DNA of 5,313 nucleotides from Fidelibacterota bacterium. GTDB lineage: Bacteria; Fidelibacterota; UBA2242; JAFGTP01. A program made the position numbers and the translations under genes. The notes under the pieces were generated by a model. The model saw nothing but the letters and a program-made list of their open reading frames with translations, was not told the DNA's origin and ran no database searches. This document shows positions 1 through 4,922 of the stretch, one piece after another (the first letter of the stretch is position 1; every line of letters begins with the position of its first letter). The stretch is from contig JAOZSG010000227.1 in assembly GCA_029939785.1 (NCBI GenBank), forward strand, positions 428 through 5,740. The letters are read 5' to 3'.

Positions 1-167
1 AAGTTCAAAGTAGAATCATAATGACACCGATTCATGCAAAAACACTTTTAAAAACATTACAAGATAATATTGCGAAATTTGAGAAAAATTTTGGTCAGAT
101 ACCTGAATTCAGAAATCAAAATAGTGTTGGTGAACTTAAAATATCAAAAGATAGTTTACCAAATTAG
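1..167 (+). CDS. DUF3467 family protein, C-terminal fragment
   Basis: An open frame enters from the left edge (first full codon at 3) and stops at TAG 165-167, giving 54 visible residues. They begin VQSRIIMTPIHAKTLL and continue with a helix-like stretch containing NIAKFEKNFGQI. This SRII-x-(T/S)P-x-HAK-x-LL...N-(I/L)-x-(K/R)(F/Y)E-x-x-FG pattern is, from memory, the hallmark of DUF3467, a small family of roughly 100 residues of unknown function found widely in bacteria. The N-terminal half lies outside the window. The last 20 or so residues are polar and probably a variable tail. The gene converges on the sugar-nucleotide operon, and the two share the hairpin terminator just downstream. No function is proposed; the family assignment rests on motif recall, not on a search. 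Confidence 0.8.
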   Translation, partial: VQSRIIMTPIHAKTLLKTLQDNIAKFEKNFGQIPEFRNQNSVGELKISKDSLPN

Positions 168-195
168 ATAAACTTTCTTTCAGTAAATAAACTAA

Positions 196-223
196 AAAAG
201 CCGGAATCATAATTCCGGCTTTT
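196..223. terminator. Bidirectional intrinsic terminator between converging genes
   Basis: AAAAGCCGGAAT (196-207), loop CATA (208-211), ATTCCGGCTTTT (212-223) form a perfect 12-bp stem with a GC-rich core. On the - strand the core is followed by six T, a good terminator for the wbpB-like gene that ends at 240. On the + strand it is followed by four T and then CCATATTTT, a weaker but plausible terminator for the DUF3467 gene ending at 167. Confidence 0.9.
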
Positions 224-239
224 CCATATTTTGATAGAT

Positions 240-1199
240 TTATTTTTTCATACTTGATATAAGTAAAGGATGAGCCGGACTGTGTATTTTATTAATAGGT
301 TTTCCATGTCTGATTTTATAGGCAATTTCTATTGAACTTCTTGCATCTTCCAGTCCATAACCATTTCCTTTCAGAATATCTTGATAAACAACATTATGTA
401 AGTCCGTGAAACCTCCTGAAAATTCAATTTCTTCATCTTCAATCATAATTGACCGATAAGTAGTCTTGTTATTTTTTACTGCTTCTTCCGGTAAGTCATT
501 TTTATCCAGAGATAAAAACCATCTGACATTGGCATTTTTTAGTTCAAGAAATCCACCAGCCTTTTTGGCATCAGAATAATGAACTTCGTTATGTTCAAGT
601 TTACCAAAAATCCAGGTTAACATATCAAAAAAATGTATCCCAATATTAGTGGCAACTCCTCCTGATTTTGCGAGTTCTCCCTTCCAGGAATATTGATACC
701 AGGGACCTCGGGTTGTTATATAGGTAAGATCAATATTATACTTTGTATCCTTTTTAGCATTATCAATTTTTTCTTTTAATTGTACGATTGAAGGATGAGT
801 TCGTAATTGTAGTACATTATATATTTTATTATCGGATTCTTCTTCTATTTCTGATAATGCATCCAAATTCCATGGATTTAATACGAGAGGTTTTTCACAA
901 ATAGCATCTGCACCAACTCTTAATGCAAATCTGATATGTGAATCATGTAAATAATTTGGGGAACAGATAGAAACATAATCTATAACAGAATTATCACGTT
1001 TTCTTTTTAGTTTTTCTATATGCCTGTCAAATCGTTCAAATTCTTTGAAATAATTAACATTATCAAAATGTCTGTCCAATATTCCAACTGAGTCAAAAGG
1101 ATCTGTCGCTGCAAGTAGTTGATTGCCTGTATCTTTTATTGCTTTTAAATGTCTCGGAGCGATATAACCACCAACACCAATCAATGCAAAATTTTTCAT
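240..1199 (-). CDS. wbpB: UDP-N-acetyl-D-glucosaminuronate 3-dehydrogenase (WbpB/WlbA type, Gfo/Idh/MocA family)
   Basis: A cytoplasmic NAD-dependent dehydrogenase of 319 residues, close to the roughly 316 of Pseudomonas WbpB. In that family it oxidises the C3 hydroxyl of UDP-GlcNAcA to a ketone, the substrate of the partner aminotransferase. The N-terminal Rossmann fold starts with FALIGVGGYIAPRHLKAIKD (residues 4-23), nearly the same as in WbpB. DYVSICSPNYLH (74-85) and CEKPL (101-105, with K103 as the expected catalytic lysine) follow. The C-terminal domain has LTYITTRGPWY (158-168) and VATNIGIHFFD (182-192, with H189 as the expected catalytic histidine). The start ATG overlaps the stop of the acetyltransferase gene as ATGA (1196-1199), so translation is probably coupled; AAGGA lies a few bases upstream. 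It is the last gene of the operon, with a hairpin terminator right after it. The exact substrate is inferred from sequence likeness and the two neighbours. Confidence 0.9.
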   Translation of the reverse strand: MKNFALIGVGGYIAPRHLKAIKDTGNQLLAATDPFDSVGILDRHFDNVNYFKEFERFDRHIEKLKRKRDNSVIDYVSICSPNYLHDSHIRFALRVGADAICEKPLVLNPWNLDALSEIEEESDNKIYNVLQLRTHPSIVQLKEKIDNAKKDTKYNIDLTYITTRGPWYQYSWKGELAKSGGVATNIGIHFFDMLTWIFGKLEHNEVHYSDAKKAGGFLELKNANVRWFLSLDKNDLPEEAVKNNKTTYRSIMIEDEEIEFSGGFTDLHNVVYQDILKGNGYGLEDARSSIEIAYKIRHGKPINKIHSPAHPLLISSMKK

Positions 1200-1795
1200 G
1201 TCCTATCCTTTATATTTTTAAGTGTATTGTCTTCGGTCAATTTATAATTAAGTCCACATCTTGGACATTTTATTTCGTCATGGAATGTTGGAAATATTTC
1301 ACCACATTCGCAGGCCCAACCTTTTCTTTTAGCAGGTACTCCGACCATTAAAGCATAATCAGGAACGTCTTTTGTTACCACTGATCCGGCACCGATAAAT
1401 GCATGTTTACCTATTGTGTTGCCACATACAATAGTTGCATTTGCTCCTATTGATGTTCCCTCTTTTACCAGAGTTTTATGATAATATTTTGCTCCCACCT
1501 GTGGATATTTACATCTTGGATCCAGAATATTTGTAAAGACCATAGATGGCCCACAAAATACAAAGTCTTCAAGTTCTACGCCTTCATAAATGGAAACATT
1601 ATTTTGTATTTTTACATTATTTCCGATTTTTACATTATTTCCAACATTAACATTTTGTCCCATTACACAATTTTCACCAATATTTGCACCTTTTTGTATA
1701 TGAGAAAAATGCCAAACCTTTGTTCCATCACCAATTTTAACATTGTCATCAATATAACTGCTTTCATGTACGAAAAAGGATTCTTTATTTTCCAT
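1196..1795 (-). CDS. wbpD: UDP-2-acetamido-3-amino-2,3-dideoxy-glucuronate N-acetyltransferase (WbpD/WlbB type) with C-terminal Cys4 ribbon
   Basis: A 199-residue left-handed beta-helix acetyltransferase. In the family it transfers acetyl from acetyl-CoA to the 3-amino group made by the aminotransferase; such enzymes are cytoplasmic trimers. Hexapeptide repeats run from about residue 12 to 78 (for example VKIGDGTKVWHFSHI, then NVNVGNNVKIGNNVKIQNNVSI). The family motif CGPSMVFTN is at 81-89, followed by a loop and a second set of coils (GTSIGANATIVCGNTIG, 113-129). GAGSVVTKDVPDYALMVGVP (135-154) is also typical. After GW (159-160) come C162, C164, C177 and C180, in the pattern CxC...CPRC, which looks like a small zinc ribbon. 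Pseudomonas and Bordetella homologues have a similar-length tail but, as I recall it, without the full set of cysteines. The start at 1795 has a strong TAGGAG site. The stop overlaps the wbpB start by 4 bp. The gene for the aminotransferase lies 104 bp upstream. Confidence 0.9.
   Translation of the reverse strand: MENKESFFVHESSYIDDNVKIGDGTKVWHFSHIQKGANIGENCVMGQNVNVGNNVKIGNNVKIQNNVSIYEGVELEDFVFCGPSMVFTNILDPRCKYPQVGAKYYHKTLVKEGTSIGANATIVCGNTIGKHAFIGAGSVVTKDVPDYALMVGVPAKRKGWACECGEIFPTFHDEIKCPRCGLNYKLTEDNTLKNIKDRT
1608..1642 (-). repeat. Exact tandem repeat of one beta-helix coil within wbpD
   Basis: The 17-mer ATTTTTACATTATTTCC (+ strand) occurs at 1608-1624 and again, identically, at 1626-1642. 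The period is 18 bp, exactly six codons, encoding the NNVKIG / NNVKIQ coils around residues 52-64. The third neighbouring coil is similar in protein but not identical in DNA. The phase is kept, so the repeat is compatible with a functional protein. Confidence 0.85.
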
Positions 1796-1826
1796 GTCTT
1801 CTCCTAAGAATGTTTGAACAGAATTA

Positions 1827-1863
1827 ACAGGATTTACTGGATAAATATAATTTGTTATCCTGT
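1827..1863. repeat. Small palindromic, REP-like sequence in the wbpE-wbpD spacer
   Basis: ACAGGAT (1827-1833) and ATCCTGT (1857-1863) are perfect inverted 7-mers. Inside them ACTGGATAA (1836-1844) can alternatively pair with TTATCCTGT (1855-1863), with 8 of 9 matches. The stretch AATTAACAGGATTTACTGGAT resembles a dispersed AACAGGATTTACAGGATAA-type sequence that I recall from other bacterial genomes; that likeness is from memory. The rest of the 104-bp spacer (1796-1899) is AT-rich with no good promoter or terminator, so I read it as part of one operon. Confidence 0.5.
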
Positions 1864-1899
1864 CTATATTTTTTCATTAAACTTTTGCCACTACCATTT

Positions 1900-3039
1900 T
1901 TATTTAGAATAAAATTCTTTTATTTTTGAAATTACATAATCCTGCATTTCTGTTGTCAATTCTGGATATATTGGTAATGCAATTGAGTGTTTTGCTACAT
2001 ATTCTGAAATAGGAAAATCACCTGTTTTGTAACCAAGATATTTAAAACATTCTTGTTCATGAAATGGAACTGGATAGTAAACTTCATTTCCAATATCTGC
2101 ATCATTTAAAAATTTTCTCAATTCATCTCTTTTTGAAGGAACAGATAATATATATTGATTATATATATGAGATTCCCTATTATACATAATGGTTGGATTT
2201 TGGATTCCTTCAATTTTTAGATTTTCATCATAATATTTAGCATTTTCCTGTCTTCCTTTATGCCAATCATCGAGATATTTTATTTTAACTAGAAGAATTG
2301 CCGCCTGTATTGCATCAAGTCTGAAATTTCCACCGATCATAGAATGATAGTATTTAGGGGCTGAACCATGATTACGTAATTTTACCAGTTTATCAGCAAG
2401 TTTTTCATCATTGGTAACAACCATACCGCCATCACCCATACAACCAAGATTTTTACTAGGAAAAAAAGAGAAGCATCCCATTGTCCCCATTGAACAGGCA
2501 CTTTTATATCCTGACTTTGAAGGATAACCTGATCCTATAGATTGTGCACCATCTTCAATAACTGGAATATTTCGTTTGTTTGCTATTGCTAAAATTTTAT
2601 CCATATCTGCACATTGACCATAAAGATGTACTGGGATGATAGCTTTAATTTTTGTTAATTTTTTCGGATTTTCGTCAAACCATTTTTCAATTTTGTCAGG
2701 ATCAATATTATAAGATTTACTGTTAATATCAACAAATACAGGAATAGCACCAAGTCTGGCTATTACTCCGGCAGTTGCAAAAAATGAGTATGGTGTAGTG
2801 AGAACTAAATCTCCTTCTTTAATATCTAATGCCATTAAGGCGACTAATAGTGCATCTGTGCCCGAAGAAACACCAATACCGAATTTAGCACCACAATATT
2901 CCGCAATTGTAGTTTCTAATTCTGTAATTTTTGGTCCGCCAATATATCTGGTAGAGTCAATAACTTCATTTACTGCATTTTTTATTTCCGTTCTTATTGG
3001 TTCAAGTTGAGCATTAATATCGAGTAATGGAACCTGCAT
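1900..3039 (-). CDS. wbpE: DegT/DnrJ/EryC1/StrS aminotransferase, probably UDP-2-acetamido-3-oxo-glucuronate aminotransferase (WbpE type)
   Basis: A 379-residue PLP enzyme of fold type I, slightly longer than WbpE (about 360). In the Wbp/Wlb pathway it transfers the amino group of glutamate to the 3-keto sugar made by the dehydrogenase. Family landmarks, in order: YIGGPKITELE (32-42), SSGTDALLVAL (58-68, cofactor phosphate region), IPVHLYGQCADMD (135-147), IEDGAQSIG (161-169, with D163 facing the pyridine nitrogen), SFFPSKNLGCMGDGG (191-205, with K196 as the Schiff-base lysine), RNHG (222-225) and GGNFRLDAIQAAIL (236-249). All expected catalytic residues are present. The start at 3039 has AAAGGG about 8 bases upstream. 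It is the first gene of the cassette, with a promoter and leader hairpin ahead of it. The family is certain; the exact sugar is inferred from neighbouring wbpD and wbpB homologues and the GQCADMD/SFFPSK likeness to WbpE. Confidence 0.85.
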   Translation of the reverse strand: MQVPLLDINAQLEPIRTEIKNAVNEVIDSTRYIGGPKITELETTIAEYCGAKFGIGVSSGTDALLVALMALDIKEGDLVLTTPYSFFATAGVIARLGAIPVFVDINSKSYNIDPDKIEKWFDENPKKLTKIKAIIPVHLYGQCADMDKILAIANKRNIPVIEDGAQSIGSGYPSKSGYKSACSMGTMGCFSFFPSKNLGCMGDGGMVVTNDEKLADKLVKLRNHGSAPKYYHSMIGGNFRLDAIQAAILLVKIKYLDDWHKGRQENAKYYDENLKIEGIQNPTIMYNRESHIYNQYILSVPSKRDELRKFLNDADIGNEVYYPVPFHEQECFKYLGYKTGDFPISEYVAKHSIALPIYPELTTEMQDYVISKIKEFYSK

Positions 3040-3060
3040 TTTTGTATCCCTTTCATAAAT

Positions 3061-3097
3061 ATAATCTAAATTGAGTAACCTTTCATTTAGAGATTAT
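3061..3097 (-). promoter_or_regulatory. Hairpin in the untranslated leader of the wbpE operon
   Basis: ATAATCTAAAT (3061-3071) and ATTTAGAGATTAT (3085-3097) are inverted repeats that pair over 11 bp, with a two-base bulge and a 13-base loop. In the transcript the hairpin would end about 20 bases before the wbpE start, just ahead of the AAAGGG ribosome binding site. It could be an operator or a translation-modulating hairpin. The stem is AT-rich and weak, so chance is possible. Confidence 0.4.
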
Positions 3098-3126
3098 TAA
3101 TATTTCCCCAAAAAATTTAATTGCTC

Positions 3127-3155
3127 AATATATCTATATATTTTAAGAATTTCAA
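3127..3155 (-). promoter_or_regulatory. Predicted sigma70-type promoter of the wbpE-wbpD-wbpB operon
   Basis: On the - strand TTGAAA (3155-3150) and TATATT (3132-3127) are separated by exactly 17 bases; each is one mismatch from the consensus (TTGACA, TATAAT). Transcription would start near 3120, giving a leader of about 80 nt before wbpE. The region is AT-rich, so single hexamers are expected by chance, but the spacing and position fit. If the organism is a Bacteroidia-type bacterium with a -7/-33 promoter, this call would not apply. Confidence 0.5.
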
Positions 3156-3172
3156 GGAAATAAAAACAGCAG

Positions 3173-3249
3173 AACCACTCGTTCCTAAAGCCCTCTTTGG
3201 GAACGCTATTTAGAACTATTCATTTTATTGAAGAGGTTAAACAGTGGTT
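3173..3249. repeat. REP-like hairpin with enclosing short inverted repeat
   Basis: CGTTCCTAAAG (3180-3190), loop CCCT, CTTTGGGAACG (3195-3205) form an 11-bp stem with one T-G wobble. The sequence resembles CGTTCCCAAAG..CTTTGGGAACG palindromes that I recall as dispersed repeats in bacterial genomes. AACCACT (3173-3179) abuts the hairpin on the left, and its complement AGTGGTT lies at 3243-3249, so a larger two-level fold is possible. The hairpin sits just upstream of the wbpE promoter. No U-run follows on either strand, so it is not a typical terminator. Confidence 0.6.
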
Positions 3250-3313
3250 TGGTAACCAGAATGTAACAAATTCATATATTAATATTGTTTGTTATTTATA
3301 GTTATTTAACTTC

Positions 3314-3387
3314 GTCGTCATTAAATGTCATTGATCATCATCAATTTGAATATTTACTATGACTGCTAATGACCATTTAATGACGAC
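3314..3387. repeat. Long inverted repeat with phased ATGAC/GTCAT motifs
   Basis: The arm 3314-3332 (GTCGTCATTAAATGTCATT) and the arm 3368-3387 (AATGACCATTTAATGACGAC) are complementary over 19 bp, with one extra base in the right arm. They enclose a 35-base loop. ATGAC begins at 3359, 3369, 3380 and 3391, and GTCAT at 3317 and 3327, so copies are spaced 10-11 bp. It lies about 70 bp downstream of trpB. On the - strand it is not followed by a T-run. It could be a small non-autonomous repeat, a 3' mRNA stabiliser or a protein-binding site; the sequence does not decide. Confidence 0.75.
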
Positions 3388-3456
3388 AGAATGACTTTAT
3401 TCTTTCTAAAACAAAGACAAGAAAACTTACATTAAATCCTAAATTTAGTATTAGTA

Positions 3457-4659
3457 TTATAAATTATACTCAGCACCATATGTTTTTGCTATAAAATCAA
3501 TATCTTTATCACCGCGACCTGATAGGTTCACTAAAATTGTTTGATCGAGTTTTAATTCTCCTGCAAGTTGAATAGCATAGGCAATTGCATGAGCACTTTC
3601 AAGTGCAGGAATAAGACCTTCCTCTCTTGATATCTCAAAAAATGCTTCAATTGCTTCTTTGTCTCCAATTGTTTTATAATTAATACGTCCAATATCCTTT
3701 AGATAACTATGTTGTGGTCCAACACCTGGATAATCAAGTCCACTTGCAACCGAGTAAACTTTCATTGGTTCAGCATCTTCATCCTGGAGGAGATAACATT
3801 TAAATCCATGAATAATACCCGGCTTACCTAATGTCAAAGTTGCTGCATGCTCACCATCTTTAAAGCTTTTTCCTGCTGGTTCAACACCGTAAATATTTAT
3901 ATTTTCTTCTTCGAGAAATGCGGTAAATAATCCAATAGCATTTGATCCACCACCTACACATGCAACCAAATTGTCAGGTAGTTTCCCAGTCATTTGTTGA
4001 AATTGATCATAGGCTTCTTCACCTACAACTTGCTGAAAATCCCTGACCATCATAGGAAATGGATGTGGACCTACTACTGAACCAATGGCATATAGTTGTG
4101 TGATTGGGTCTTTAACATAAGCCATAAATGCTGCATCAACAGCTTCTTTTAATGTTTTCCGACCATCTCCAACAGGAATTACTTTGGCTCCTAAGATTTT
4201 CATACGAACAACATTTGGATGTTCTTTTTCGATATCTACTTCGCCCATATAAATGTCACATTCAAGTCCTGTAAGTGCGGCAGCAGTTGCCAATGCAACA
4301 CCATGCTGACCAGCACCGGTTTCTGCAATTATCTTTTTCTTGCCCATTTTTTTAGCAAGTAATGCCTGACCTAAGCAATGGTTTATTTTATGTGCTCCTG
4401 TATGGTTTAGATCTTCTCTTTTAAAATAAATTTGTGCTCCACCAATTTTTTTTGATAATTTTTTTGCATGAAATATTGGACTTGGCCGACCAACATAATT
4501 TTTCAATAAATCCTGTAATTCTTTTTGAAATTCAGGATCTTTTCTTGTTTCTTCGTAACTTGTCGTGATTTCATCAATTATCACCTGTAGTTGCTCCGGC
4601 AAAAAACTTCCGCCATATTCACCAAAATAACCGTCTTTGTTTGGTAATTGTGTTTTCAT
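3457..4659 (-). CDS. trpB: Tryptophan synthase beta subunit
   Basis: A cytoplasmic PLP enzyme that condenses indole with L-serine to give L-tryptophan, normally in an alpha2-beta2 complex with TrpA. The 400 residues match the usual 390-410 of the TrpB1 type. Landmarks: [13 protein letters not shown] (10-22), GRPSP (57-61), [15 protein letters not shown] (80-94, with K91 as the Schiff-base lysine), AETGAGQHG (112-120, with catalytic E113), [12 protein letters not shown] (232-243, phosphate-binding loop), [15 protein letters not shown] (306-320) and [11 protein letters not shown] (376-386). All catalytic residues are present, and the sequence looks intact to the C-terminus. The start at 4659 has AAGGA about 7 bases upstream. 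No trpA or other trp gene is adjacent: downstream is a 417-bp spacer, and upstream an oxidoreductase with its own terminator. A repeat element lies in its leader, 10 bases before the ribosome binding site. No trp leader peptide or T-box was seen. Confidence 0.97.
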   Translation of the reverse strand: MKTQLPNKDGYFGEYGGSFLPEQLQVIIDEITTSYEETRKDPEFQKELQDLLKNYVGRPSPIFHAKKLSKKIGGAQIYFKREDLNHTGAHKINHCLGQALLAKKMGKKKIIAETGAGQHGVALATAAALTGLECDIYMGEVDIEKEHPNVVRMKILGAKVIPVGDGRKTLKEAVDAAFMAYVKDPITQLYAIGSVVGPHPFPMMVRDFQQVVGEEAYDQFQQMTGKLPDNLVACVGGGSNAIGLFTAFLEEENINIYGVEPAGKSFKDGEHAATLTLGKPGIIHGFKCYLLQDEDAEPMKVYSVASGLDYPGVGPQHSYLKDIGRINYKTIGDKEAIEAFFEISREEGLIPALESAHAIAYAIQLAGELKLDQTILVNLSGRGDKDIDFIAKTYGAEYNL

Positions 4660-4679
4660 TTGTTTTTCCTTTTTTTTAC

Positions 4680-4809
4680 TCTGTCATCCTGAGCCTGTCG
4701 AAGGGTGCTCGAAGCTCTATCTATCTGATTTTCAATTTTCAACCATTGTGCTCCGATGTACATTTCGACGGGTTGTAAATCCGGCTACTGCCTGACTCAA
4801 TGTGACAGA
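4680..4809. repeat. Palindromic repeat element (REP doublet/MITE-like) in the trpB leader
   Basis: TCTGTCATCCTGAG (4680-4693) and CTCAATGTGACAGA (4796-4809) are inverted terminal repeats with 11 of 14 matches, bounding 130 bp. Internally CCTGTCGAAG (4694-4703) is mirrored by a TTTCGACGGG (4763-4772). The TGTCATCCTGAGC..GTCGAAGG and CATTTCGAC..CTCAATGTGACA signatures are ones I recall as highly dispersed intergenic palindromes in many bacterial genomes. No transposase is encoded. The element ends 10 bases upstream of the trpB ribosome binding site, so it is probably transcribed as part of the trpB leader. Confidence 0.75.
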
Positions 4810-4871
4810 ATTTTAATTTTTAATTATTTTTCTATATAACTTTTCATACTACCTATTGTTTTATCTGACAT

Positions 4872-4912
4872 AAAAAAAAAGACCGCTTATCTTTTCAGGT
4901 AAGCGATCTTTT
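4872..4912 (-). terminator. Intrinsic terminator of the sulfide:quinone oxidoreductase-like gene
   Basis: On the - strand AAAAGATCGCTTA (4912-4900), a 10-base loop and TAAGCGGTCTTTT (4889-4877) form a 13-bp stem with one G-U wobble, running into nine consecutive T (4880-4872). The wobble pairs only in the - strand transcript; on the + strand it would be a C-A mismatch. That supports the direction. It begins about 10 bases after the stop codon at 4923-4925 and separates that gene from trpB. Confidence 0.9.
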
Positions 4913-4922
4913 ATAGTTTATT

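Larger units (their letters stand above)
3040..3456. other. 417-bp gene-free spacer between trpB and wbpE
   Basis: No open frame with a credible start, RBS and family signal is present on either strand. On the wbpE side the spacer holds a leader hairpin (3061-3097) and a promoter (3127-3155). A REP-like hairpin follows at 3180-3205, enclosed by short inverted repeats (3173-3179/3243-3249). Next are two adjacent 10-mers, GTTATTTATA and GTTATTTAAC (3291-3310), which differ at two positions. A long inverted repeat (3314-3387) lies about 70 bp downstream of the trpB stop. I found no U-run hairpin that would be a textbook terminator for trpB. Confidence 0.7.
4660..4922. other. 263-bp spacer upstream of trpB
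   Basis: The spacer holds the trpB ribosome binding site (4667-4670), the palindromic element (4680-4809), an AT-rich stretch (4810-4871) and the terminator of the upstream gene (4872-4912). The AT-rich stretch is where a trpB promoter would be expected. On the - strand it has TATATA-like -10 sequences (near 4832-4838), but I found no matching -35 at 16-18 bp, so no promoter is called. Confidence 0.5.

Noticed and set aside
1139..1351. 70-codon open frame on the + strand
   Set aside because: It lies opposite the wbpB-wbpD junction; both opposite-strand genes are conserved and the frame has no family signal.
1478..1807. 109-codon open frame on the + strand, rich in I, F, N and Y
   Set aside because: It is antisense to wbpD; its repetitive composition is the complement of the hexapeptide-coil codons.
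2798..3010. 70-codon open frame on the + strand
   Set aside because: It is antisense to the conserved N-terminal domain of the aminotransferase and has no family signal.
3314..3387. Long inverted repeat as the intrinsic terminator of trpB
   Set aside because: The stem is AT-rich with a 35-base loop and no T-run follows on the - strand.
3359..3395. Regularly spaced ATGAC copies as a CRISPR array
   Set aside because: The repeats are only 5 bp with 5-6 bp between them, far too short for repeat-spacer units, and no cas gene is near.
4680..4809. T-box or trp attenuator upstream of trpB
   Set aside because: No tryptophan-rich leader peptide, specifier loop or T-run terminator is present; the structure is explained by terminal inverted repeats of a dispersed element.
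4810..4871. trpB promoter with a TATATA -10 box
   Set aside because: No acceptable -35 hexamer at 16-18 bp was found, and the region is so AT-rich that a -10-like match means little.
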